From positions 10,022,072 to 10,086,071 of the forward strand of contig OX459108.1 of the NCBI GenBank assembly GCA_949775045.1: 64,000 nucleotides of DNA, written 5' to 3'. Position 1 is the first letter of the stretch. Each line of letters begins with the position of its first letter. The DNA comes from Metridium senile (lineage: Eukaryota; Cnidaria; Anthozoa; Actiniaria; Metridiidae). A program made the translations under genes and the position numbers. Of the stretch, positions 47,406-64,000 are shown one piece after another. Under the pieces are notes generated by a model, which was not told the origin of the DNA, ran no database searches, and saw nothing but the letters and a program-made list of their open reading frames with translations.

Positions 47406-47597
47406 TTGACGAAAAAAGAGAAGAGAAGAGTAGAGAAGAGAAGAGAAGAGAGCAGAACAGAACAGAACAGAACAGAACAGAACAGAACAGAACAGAACAG
47501 AACAGAACAGAACAGAACAGAACAGAACAGAACAGAACAGAACAGAACAGAACAGAACAGAACAGAACAGAACAGAACAGAACAGAACAGAACAGAA
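47406..47597. repeat. AGAAC pentanucleotide microsatellite
   Basis: About 30 perfect copies of agaac/gaaca preceded by gaaga-type variants (47417-47450). Frames through it encode meaningless NRTEQ or FCSVL periodic peptides. Confidence 0.97.
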
Positions 47598-47999
47598 ATT
47601 TAAAAAAAGAAAGAAGAAAAAGAGAAGACATGCCCTTTTACTGACAATATATGTCTATGAATTGTATAGCCGAAAGTAACAAGTGAATTGTATAATATTT
47701 TACTCTACGAAGAGATGGTTTAAACAAACGACAAAGCAAATTCAAAATTCGGTTGACATTCTATAATTGAAAACTATTGTGTTTTGTAGAAACTATTGTT
47801 TATATATATCATGTATTTTTCGAATTTCCGTGTATTTTTGTGGCTACGTTTTAACCAGTTTTATTGTATCTTAAAATATCCTGGATACACTTAATTTCTC
47901 GGCATTCAACTCAAGTGCAGCAACTTCGAATTCATAGCCTAAAACAAAATAATAATGATAATATCATGTGTGTCACATATTATCTTTTTATGATATATA

Positions 48000-48830
48000 T
48001 TTTTATGCATCTATCTATATAAATATTTATCCATGTAATCATCCATCCATCCGTTCATTTATTCATTTATTTATACATGTATTTATTCATTTATCCATGC
48101 ATTCAGTTATTCATTTATTTATTTAATAATCCATGTAGTTATTTATTTATTTATTTATCCATGTATTTATTTATTTATTTATTAATCCATGTATTTATTT
48201 ATTTATTTATTTATCCATGTATTTATTTATTTATTCGTGTATTTATCCATGTATTTATTTATTTATTTATTTATCCATTTATTTATTTATCAATGTATGT
48301 ATCTATTTATTTATTTATCCATGTGTTTATTCATTTATCTATGTATTTATCCATGTATTCAGTTATCCATTTATTCATTTATTTATCCATGTATTTATTT
48401 ATTTATCCATGTATTTATTTATTTATCCATTTATTTATTTATCAATGTATGTATCTATTTATTTATTTATTTATTTATTTATTTATCCATGTGTTTATTC
48501 ATTTATCCATGTATTTATCCATGTATTCAGTTATCCATTTATTCATTTATTTATCCATGTATTTATTTATTTATTTATCTATGTATTTATATATTTATTT
48601 ATTTATTTATTTATCCATGTATTTATTTATTTATCTATGTCTATGTATTTATTTATTTATTTATCCATGTATTTATTTATCTATGTATTTAATATTTATT
48701 CATGTATTTATTTATTTATCTTTGTATTTATTTATTTATCCATGTTTTTATTTATCCATATATTTATTCATTTATTTATTTATTTATCCATGTATTTATC
48801 CATGTATTTATTCATTTTGAGCAATCAATG
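48000..48830. repeat. TTTA/TCCA tetranucleotide satellite
   Basis: About 830 bp of ttta, with periodic tccatgta and tcaatgta. All forward frames stay open (YLFIYPCI-type peptides) purely from composition. It ends 70 bp before the start of the peptide-precursor gene, in its promoter or 5' UTR zone. Confidence 0.96.
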
Positions 48831-48901
48831 ACTATCTCTATGCCTAGTCTAGATGTTTTTAACCCGTTTGACTGATATCCTTACAGATTATCTTCAGTAT
48901 C

Positions 48902-51900
48902 ATGGGATTTCAATCTTCTATGTCTATACTATTAATGGCAGTAATCTTCTTGGCCGCAATAGAATCAAATGGTAAGTATTATTGAAGAAATAAAAAATAT
49001 TTCAGATACTACGCGCGCTCAGATTGGCTGGCTACCGTTTTTATGTCAGAGGACAGAGAAGCAATATAAAATGTCTGTTTGTGTCTTTATAATTTTTCGT
49101 CTCAGTATTTCAACATTCACTCAAAGTTTAGAGGTCTTTAGCGGCTATGTTTTGGTAGCGTCCCCTAAAAACCTCGATCCCAGGGCCCTCTCCCTTTTTC
49201 CCCCGCCCAACCCAAAAGCGAAGGGAGAGCGCCATGGGATCGAGGTTGGTCCCCTAAAACATCCCCAGAATACAGCGCGTGGCCGACTCGCACCAGTCCA
49301 CTGCGCAACTCCGAAAAACATGGCTAATAAACACTATGGGGGCTGTATAGAGCACTCGAGAAGTTAGACACACACTCGGCTCGTGTCTCGTGTTTCTTTA
49401 TATACGACTTCTCTCTTGCTCTACAGCTCCCAGTAGGGGTAAGAGAAGCCGGGTGCATCTCAACATTTCTCGGGTGTTTTCACAATCCCCATTACTTTGC
49501 AACTGCAGACAGCACATCAAGCAAGCTGTTTAAATTTTCTTTCATAAAATACGTTATATTAAATCCTGTCATTAACTTCCTTAATCCCATCTTATCTTTA
49601 AATCCTCTAATTCAGAATCTAAAGAAAGTGTTGATTCACGGCAACGGTTTACTAGGTCAGCGGATTGTGTACGTGGAGTTGACGGATCATGTCAACCACT
49701 AATAGGTGAAGAAGAAGAAGAAGAAGATGGAGAGGTTGTAAAGCGACAATCAAACTGTGATCGAAAAATATATCCAAACTGTAGACTATCAATAGGAAGA
49801 AAAAGGTACGGCCAAGCAGAACTAGAAACACCCGGGGGGGGGAGAGAGTACTTCCACTTTTCCAAGTGGTAGGGGTGATCGGCGGAGGTTTTGAAAACAA
49901 CCCCTAACAGGTACGCGCAGATAAAAATAACTGATAAAGCCTTGTTGATTTCTACCCAAACAAAACAACAAAACACAGTAATTATGATTCTTACAGGTAC
50001 AAAATCATGTTACGTAACTGATTTTTGAGCCAGGCCCTCACATCAGCAATTAAATATTTTAACCCTAAAACTGGGCACGCCCGGGGAATAGACACACGCC
50101 AAAAGTCCGTGAAACAAATCAATATCCACGTGCTTTATGACTTCACACAACACGTACGCGTTTTCTATTTTTTCATCTTATCTATAATGGTTAAGACCCG
50201 GCCAAACAGCTTCAACATTTGCTTCAACATCCGTTCGATTTTGTTGAATGGCAATGTTTTTAAGGCTTTTAAACTCTTTCAACATCAATTCAACATCAAT
50301 TCAACATGTTTCAACAACGTTGAAAGAGTTTATAAGCGTTTAAACATTGCTATTTAACAAAATCGAACGGATGTTGAAGCAAATGTTGAAATCGTTTGCC
50401 CGTGCCCTTATCTATGATGGTTAGACGTCCTAGACTCAAAAAACAAACGCAAACTGTAATAATAATGTATCATCTCCCGAAAAGTAATCATGTTTAAACC
50501 TTTTTGAAATAGGTATCATATTTTCTTATTATTATCAATCGGTGTTTAATTTCTTATCTCTAATTGGACTCTTTTTAGGAGCCAAGTACCAAACCTAGAT
50601 CCCGAGGGGAGTAGTCTAGATTGTTCTAGTCCAGTAATGAGAACCAGTGTTCTTTGCAAGGTTATGACATATCTACGTAGGTGTCAATCAGGAGACTGTG
50701 ATGACTCACTTAAACGAGGTAACGTACCACAACATAGAAGCACGGGCTTCCCACAATATCAATCTGTGGTTTTGGGCTTCCTGCGGTATGTAAGTTCAAT
50801 AGGAAGCCCAAAACCACAGATTGATAGTGTGGGAAGCCTGTGATAGAAGGATCTTAAGGCCGGTTCACACGGGCGATTTTTGCGGCGATTTGAAATGCGA
50901 TTTTCGCATCAATATCAACAATAAACCCTCTATAAATGTTTAATTTTCTGCCCTTTAATTTTCACATATAAGTTTCATCATTGCAAACAGCTTCAAAATT
51001 GCCATTCAACAAAATCGAACGAATGTTGAAACCGTTTAACCGGGCCTTTAGTCTGAGAGAACCTCATTTTTTTCGTTTCATCTCAAACATACTATATAAT
51101 ATTCATTTTAAAATTTGTTTGGATTGCATCGATTGAAGTACAGTGGAACCCTGTTAATCCGGCCACCGAAGGGACAGCCCAAAGTGGCCATATTAACGGG
51201 GTGGCCGTATAACTATTAAGCAGGTAAATTTTATAGAAAATGTATGGCATACATTTCGTCGGGACCTAAAAAACTGGCCGCAATAACGGGGTGGCCGTAT
51301 TAAGCGGGTGGCCGTAAGGCGGGGTTCCACTGTAGTTCCATTGTAAAACGTAAACATAGCAGCAGCATCATTGCTTTGGCTTTAGGGAAGGACCATTAGA
51401 TATTTGAAGTGTGAGGGGTTTAGACATTTTTTGATGTAATTGTTTTGGTAATTCGCCTTTCCGGATTCATGAGGTGACTGGGGCTGAGTGACAAAATTAA
51501 TCTAATTAAAAAATGATCCCCATCACAAAATAAAACATACAAACATTAGTATTATTACCGGGTTTGAGCATGTTTGGATAAACACTTATACTGAGTTATA
51601 AGCTTCTAAAAGTCGCAAAAAATAAGAGAGAATGTATGGGGTTTAAGGACAGCGTCCCCAAAAACCATACATTCTCTCTTATTTTTACGATTTGTTTAAA
51701 GTCCATAAATCAGTCAGTCATTCTAAAACTTGATAAACTTAATAATTTTAGTGCCGTCTTCCATGTGATGTGGTTTGTTTCTTAATTAGATTAATATTTC
51801 TACACTCGTTCCCAGTCCCTTCATGAATTCCGGAAAGGCGAATTGCCATCCCTTACTAATTTATTTTAATTTATTTTATTTTAATGACAAAGCGAGCCCG

Positions 51901-52836
51901 ACCTGCGATACCAGATCACCTCTATGTTATATCACATTCCCTGGTAAGAGATTAGGAAAGCAAGACGAACTACTTCCATCCTTCCACAAGCGTCAAGCTA
52001 CTGAATTTCCAACAGAAGAAGGAACTGAGAAGTCGAAGAAAGGACAGGAGGGTTGTAATCCTAAGAGGGATTACTTTTGTCGCCATAGAGTACCGGGAAA
52101 ACGGAACAAGGTGAGATGTTTGTATTACTCACGCTACCCCCACAGGGGAGCCTAAGATTACTCAGGCTACCCCACAGGGGATCCTGAGTCTAGGCTTTCT
52201 ATCTATGGGTCTATCGTTGTGTCGAGATTACACATGACTTAATGCCACAGGTAAACCACCTATCAATTACTACTCTATGACGTAGCCTGAGTAAACGCAC
52301 TAAGTGCGCCTAGTCTATCTATGGGTCTATCGTTGTGTCGAGATTACACATGACGTAATGCCACAGGTAAACCACCTCTCAATTACTACTCTATGACGTA
52401 GCCTGAGTAAACGCACCAAGTGCGTCTAGCCGTAATAGAGCACTAACACTAAAACTTTGTCATAATGTCAGCCAGCTAATTATCATAATATATGAAATTG
52501 CTGATGTAAGGAAAATAAAGCTATTCTATAACAATAAGGTGTGAAAGTTCTACAAAATATACGTTGGCGTTTTTGAAGCCGTTTATAAACTTGCAGATCG
52601 TGTTTTATCAGGTCTAAAACCACTTGGCTTCACCTCGTTGTTTTAAATCCTGATAAAACACTCCTGCTCGTTTATTAAACTATACACATCGCACTTTCCA
52701 TGTGAAATATGTTGAAATGAGATTTACAATGTCTAACTGATTTAACTAGTTATAAAATTTAATAAATTAATATCAATATTTAAAGTATCTTTATATTTTT
52801 CAGATCATCGAAACTTCCACCAAAACAAATGCTTAA
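48902..52836 (+). CDS. secretory precursor of four Cys-loop peptides, at least three predicted amidated
   Basis: Five exons: 48902-48971, 49616-49805, 50579-50718, 51893-52110, 52804-52836, all GT-AG with matching phases; 216 aa. Residues 1-23 are a signal peptide (SILLMAVIFLAAIES). Four short Cys-loop units follow: C41-x7-C49-QPLI-G before six Glu; C71-x7-C79-RLSI-G then RKR; C138-x6-C145-YITFP-G then KR; C188-x7-C196-RHRVP-G then KR. Gly plus dibasic is the standard signal for cleavage and C-terminal amidation, and two units would end in Pro-amide. Dibasic sites at 66-67, 132-133 and 166-167 release N-termini (one Gln, possibly pyroglutamate). Residues 102-127 hold four more Cys (C102, C113, C122, C127). 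I know no named family with this arrangement. Neuropeptide/hormone precursor is favoured; beta-hairpin antimicrobial peptides or venom-type peptides are alternatives. The exon 4 acceptor (acaaag) has a weak pyrimidine tract. Introns carry at least five MITEs. Confidence 0.85.
49157..49255. mobile_element. MITE in intron 1 of the peptide precursor
   Basis: cctcgatcccagggccctct / gagcgccatgggatcgagg, with ccctttttc / cgaaggg. Short hairpin-forming unit. Confidence 0.7.
50203..50405. mobile_element. MITE, family I copy 1
   Basis: ggccaaacagcttcaacatt ... atgttgaaatcgtttgcccg inverted. Inner catccgttcgattttgttga and its complement. Lies in intron 2 of the peptide precursor. Family also at 50985-51050 (fragment) and 55950-56158. 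Confidence 0.8.
50741..50841. mobile_element. 100-bp palindromic element just after exon 3
   Basis: cacgggcttcccacaatatc ... gtgggaagcctgtg, with aatctgtggttttgggcttc matched by its complement. It begins 22 bp after the exon 3 donor at 50719. Confidence 0.8.
51141..51332. mobile_element. pogo/Tigger-like MITE, family J copy 1
   Basis: TA-flanked cagtggaaccctgttaatcc ... ggcggggttccactg. Internal repeats ggggtggccgtattaa. Intron 3 of the peptide precursor. Second copy in opposite orientation at 53671-53860. Confidence 0.85.
51383..51860. mobile_element. foldback element ending 33 bp before exon 4
   Basis: tttagggaaggaccattag at the left versus gccatcccttacta at the right; cgcctttccggattcatgag / ttcatgaattccggaaaggcg; inner aaataagagagaatgtatgg and its complement. 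Its right end falls where the exon 4 branch-point region should be. Confidence 0.75.
52190..52435. repeat. 121-bp tandem duplication in intron 4
   Basis: Two copies of tctatctatgggtctatcgt, tgtgtcgagattacacatga, ccacaggtaaaccacct and tgacgtagcctgagtaaacg, differing at few bases. Confidence 0.9.
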
Positions 52837-53137
52837 CCAAAAATAAAACCAGTTTGGAAAGATACTATCAAGACCGAAACAAATAACTAATAAAAAACTG
52901 AGTTAAAAATAAATCGACAAGAAGAAGAAAATTTATAAGACCAACAATGGCTTCTACGGCTTACTCATTTGCATAAAAAAACAAGATCACGGTACTGCTG
53001 GAAACTTCACTATCAGTTGTAGATCAGTGATGTTCTTCTTTAAATCATTGTTATTATTCATATTCTGCTCAATTGATAAAAATAAATATTGAGAAACTAT
53101 TTTAACATCGACACAGTTGTTTTTCGTTTATATACAC

Positions 53138-53288
53138 CTTATACCAAAATGGCTGACTGGCCCTTGATGTCTCGTTCTCATGAAATTATTATTTTCTTTT
53201 AAATTCACTCAAGCTCAAAGACAAAAGAATAATTTCATGAGAGTGAGGCAACAAGGGCCAATGGAACAAAAGGTCGCCATTTTGGAAT
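53138..53288. mobile_element. inverted-repeat element downstream of the peptide precursor
   Basis: ccaaaatggctgactggccc ... gggccaatggaacaaaaggt then cgccattttgg; inner tctcatgaaattattattt / aagaataatttcatgagag. Confidence 0.7.
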
Positions 53289-53303
53289 AATAAGTATACA
53301 GCT

Positions 53304-53585
53304 ATATTTTCAAAAACCGTTGTCGCAAACAAAACCACAGTCCACACTCTGAAGCCTCCAAAGGATGTCGGTATTTTCTTCTCTTGTTATCGATTTATTC
53401 ATAGTATATTTTGGTTGTACGTGTTTGTGTTATATGACCATAACAAGTTGTTGTAGTGGTAGATATAAATACAAATATTTTTTAAAAAACTTGCAATAAA
53501 TCACAAATTATGTCCATATAACTGACATCCTTTGCAGGCTTCAGAGTGTGGACCGTAGCTTCGGCTACGACAACGATTTTTGAAT
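53304..53585. mobile_element. MITE, family H copy 2
   Basis: tattttcaaaaaccgttgtc and gctacgacaacgatttttga ends, with cagtccacactctgaagcct and ggcttcagagtgtggaccgt. The middle is inverted relative to 41329-41594. Confidence 0.85.
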
Positions 53586-53670
53586 ACGTGTAATTTAAAG
53601 GTTTGCCAAAACGATACCTCATTCCCAGGGGATGCTTGTTGTAAAGTTTGAATATGACCCCTACGAGGTA

Positions 53671-53860
53671 CAGTGGAACCCCGTCTTACGGCCACCCGCT
53701 TAATATGGCCACCCCGTTATTGCGGCCAGTTTTTTAGTTCTCGACGAAATGCATGCCCATACATTTTCTATAAAATTTACCCGCTTAATACGGCCACCCC
53801 GTTAATACGGCCACTTTGGGATGTCCCTAGCTTCAGTGGCCGGATTAACGGGTTCCACTG
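53671..53860. mobile_element. pogo/Tigger-like MITE, family J copy 2
   Basis: TA-flanked cagtggaaccccgtcttacg ... ggccggattaacgggttcca+ctg. Internal taatacggccaccccgttaa. Opposite orientation to 51141-51332. Confidence 0.85.
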
Positions 53861-54149
53861 TACCTGCAATCATGTGCAAAATACCTTGGGAGATTATCTG
53901 ATTTTTATATATTTCAACATCATTTTTCCGTTTCCCCCTCATCAATATTGAGTTTTGGGAATGTGAAACAGTTATTATTTGAAAGACCAATCAACATTGC
54001 TCAGGGGGGAAGGGGGTTTGCAAATCAAATCGATAGATTTTGTATATTTTTAAAAACTCGCTCATAAAAATGTGACAATTTCCCAACAATTTTGCACATG
54101 ATTGTGGGTCTTAATCCTTAGGGTGGTTGTGTGTGTTTGTTTGTGTTAC

Positions 54150-54257
54150 TATTATTTTCTTCTTAATTTGTTGTGTCCCCTATTAGAATCAGAATATTTT
54201 TGAGTTCTCTGCCTAGAAACACGACACGTAAATAAAGTATTCCATTCATTCATTCAT
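54150..54257 (+). repeat. LINE 3' end with ATTC tail
   Basis: acgacacgtaaataaagtat followed by attcattcattcat, the same type of tail as the LINE at 27150-27165. It is followed directly by the SINE. Confidence 0.6.
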
Positions 54258-54261
54258 AACT

Positions 54262-54530
54262 ATCTATGGGTGGTCTTTCACCGCTGTGATCTGGGTTCGA
54301 TTCCCAGCTCGGGCACCGGATCATATGTGAATTGAGTTTATTTGATGTGTTGTTCTATACCATGCTACGAGGGTTTTTCTCAGGGTTATCCGGTTTTCTT
54401 CCCTCAGCAAAAATCAACATGTGAGGAGTGATGAATAAAAAATATTTAATGCAGAGGTAGTGAGTGTGAGTGCCAGCAGAAGAATAACCACTATGTGGAT
54501 CTGCTGTGGAAAATATTATTATTATTATAT
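54262..54530 (+). mobile_element. tRNA-derived SINE, 5'-truncated
   Basis: ctgggttcgattcccag (54288 on) is a perfect tRNA T-arm (5-bp stem, GGTTCGATTCC B-box) but no D-arm or acceptor stem is present, so it is not a tRNA gene. Downstream come gggtttttctcagggttatc, cggttttcttccctcagcaa and aaatcaaca, a conserved-looking SINE body, and it ends in attattattattat. Confidence 0.65.
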
Positions 54531-54689
54531 GATTACTATCTATGTGTATCTATGTCTCTTTCTGGTTGCGTGTTGTTTTGTTGGTTGCGCATGCTAGCAA
54601 ACAGTAGCACTTGACTAGCTTTGAAGAAATTACCCCGTTATTGCGACAGGCCAATGACTGTCATTGTTGCTGTTGATGTAAAACTTAAT

Positions 54690-54865
54690 TCAGGGGCGGA
54701 TCTAGGGATAAATCTCTTCAGGCACCGGACACCACGCTAGCGCCGCAATTACCCCTATTTTATTTAAAACATTTAGGGACCGGACACCCCCTAACACCTT
54801 AAGAGCCCTTCATTTGCAATTGGGACATCCCAGGGCTGACAAATTTCTGGATCCGCGACCCTGCT
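54690..54865. mobile_element. MITE
   Basis: caggggcggatctaggg and ctggatccgcgaccctg inverted ends, inner gcaccggacacc repeated as gaccggacacc. Confidence 0.7.
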
Positions 54866-55356
54866 CAGTAAAAATTGGTAATACGTTAGAACTGTCACCG
54901 TAAGTAGTCAGCACAGCATTTGAATGTTTTAATCCCTATTTACATGTAAAGTGACGTCATAACCCAGTAATATACAGCACAGCTAGGCAACACTGACACT
55001 TGAATGGCTTGAGCCATATTTATCCCAGTATAAAATGACTTCATAAACCATGAACTGTAACACTGTCAAAAGTTGTCATTGTTGCTAGGTAACACTGGCA
55101 CTTGAATGGCTTGAGTCATATTTATCCCAGTATAAAATGACTTCATAAACCAATCACTGTAACACTGTCAAAAGTTGTCATTGTTGCTAGGTAACACTAA
55201 CACTTGAATGGCTTGGGCCATATTTATCTCAGAATAAAATGACTTCATAAACCAATAACTGTAACACTGTCAAGAGTTGTCATTGTTGCTAGGTAACACT
55301 AACACTTGAATGGCTTGAGCCATATTTATCCCAGTACAAAATGACTTCAGAAACCA

Positions 55357-63157
<7,801 letters not shown>

Positions 63158-63256
63158 CTAGAAAGAGAACGTCATTATTTAGTTGCCATGACAACTTATT
63201 AGTTTTAGTATTTTTAATAAAAAAGAAACATCATTTCAGTATTTCTCGTTTTATGA

Positions 63257-63440
63257 ATAGACCTAATCGGCTAACGCGTTGCTATGTACGTTTCCACCTA
63301 ATTCAAATTTTTTGGGAATAAGATTCTTTGTCTTATGTATTTCAATGTCACGTGGAAAATATTTGGCGCAAAAGTTTTTATTCCCATAGGTTTTCAATTG
63401 GGTGGAACCGTACATAGCAACGCGTTAGCCGATTAGATCT
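63257..63440. mobile_element. MITE, family K copy 1
   Basis: agacctaatcggctaacgcg ... cgcgttagccgattagatct inverted; inner gtacgtttccacctaattca / ttgggtggaaccgtac. Confidence 0.85.
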
Positions 63441-63461
63441 ATTATTGTCCAATCTTCAATT

Positions 63462-63645
63462 AATAGACCTGATCGGCTAAAGCGTTGCTATGTACGTTTC
63501 CACCCAATTCAAAACCACTGGGAATAAAAACTTTTGTTTCAAACGTTTTCCACGTGAAATCGAAATACATAAGAGAAAGTAACTTATTCCCAAAAAGATT
63601 TGAATTGGGTGGAAAAATAAATAGCAAAATGTAACCGATTTGGTA
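63462..63645. mobile_element. MITE, family K copy 2, with a decayed right end
   Basis: agacctgatcggctaaagcg ... caaaatgtaaccgatttggt; inner cacccaattcaaaaccactg / gatttgaattgggtgg. It is 21 bp from copy 1 in the same orientation. Confidence 0.8.
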
Positions 63646-63739
63646 TATACAATTTAAGATGTTAACGTTTCTCGAATTAGTAAATTTGGAAAACACTATA
63701 GCAGTTACAGTCCATACACTTCACTTTCATTAAGAAATA

Positions 63740-63798
63740 CACCCATAACACCGGTTTAAGGAGGATGAAAAGTATAAATATAATAAAAATCTTATTAT

Positions 63799-63832
<34 letters not shown>

Positions 63833-64000
63833 CCGGTTTAAAGAGGAAAAACAGTATTATACTAATAAAAATCTTGTTTTCTTTATCTAGAACACACATA
63901 CCACCGGTTTAAAGATGATGAAAAGTATAATTATAAAAAAAAATCATATTATAACACCCATACCACTGGTTTAAAGAGGGGAAAAAGTATTATACTAATA
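63740..64000. repeat. tandem repeat with a poly-C run, cut by the window end
   Basis: Three to four units of accggtttaaag, agg/gatgaaaagtata and aataaaaatctt. A C-run of about 17 lies at 63805-63822. It continues past the window. Confidence 0.85.

Noticed and set aside
48077..48831. Three overlapping frames of 167-247 codons (YLFIYPCI repeats)
   Set aside because: All three phases of a TTTA/TCCA satellite are open at once, so it is composition and not a membrane protein.
54288..54304. tRNA gene
   Set aside because: Only a T-arm/B-box is present; no acceptor stem, D-arm or anticodon arm. Interpreted as a SINE.

Overview
The window looks like nuclear DNA of a cnidarian, most likely an anthozoan (sea anemone or coral). 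The evidence is an AT-rich background, multi-exon genes with GT-AG introns, secreted fibrinogen-like and PAN/pentraxin proteins of types I associate with anthozoans, and very many short inverted-repeat transposons (MITEs). I assembled the exons by hand; splice phases agree at every junction of the five multi-exon models.

Host genes, left to right: (1) the 3' terminal exon of a fibrinogen-related protein (1674-2321, +); (2) a complete 4-exon secreted PAN plus pentraxin protein of 354 aa (6237-9911, +); (3) a complete 4-exon SLC16-type monocarboxylate transporter of 507 aa (19334-27660, +), with one apparent GC-AG intron; (4) a complete 5-exon secretory precursor of 216 aa (48902-52836, +) carrying four Cys-loop peptides, three of them followed by Gly plus basic residues; (5) the 3' nine exons of a TRAPPC10-like trafficking gene (63157-55357, -), whose 5' end lies beyond the window.

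Mobile DNA: a 6.8-kb transposon (10671-17465) with 21-bp perfect terminal inverted repeats and a 9-bp target duplication sits inside a GTGG-rich minisatellite. On its minus strand it carries a 10-exon gene that stays open for 1012 aa (coiled coil, putative transposase core, RING-like cluster, acidic tract, C-terminal C2H2 finger). It is probably a complete, fairly recent autonomous element. Around it are many MITE families, several with target duplications or intact sister sites, two LINE 3' fragments, a tRNA-derived SINE, repeats resembling Penelope-like element ends, and large micro- and minisatellites.

The 20 kb between the transporter and the peptide precursor (27.7-48.9 kb) holds only repeats as far as I can see. 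The first two genes are both secreted recognition-type proteins. The remaining neighbours show no functional link, as is usual in animal genomes. The two items most worth follow-up are the Cys-loop peptide precursor and the intact 10-exon transposon.
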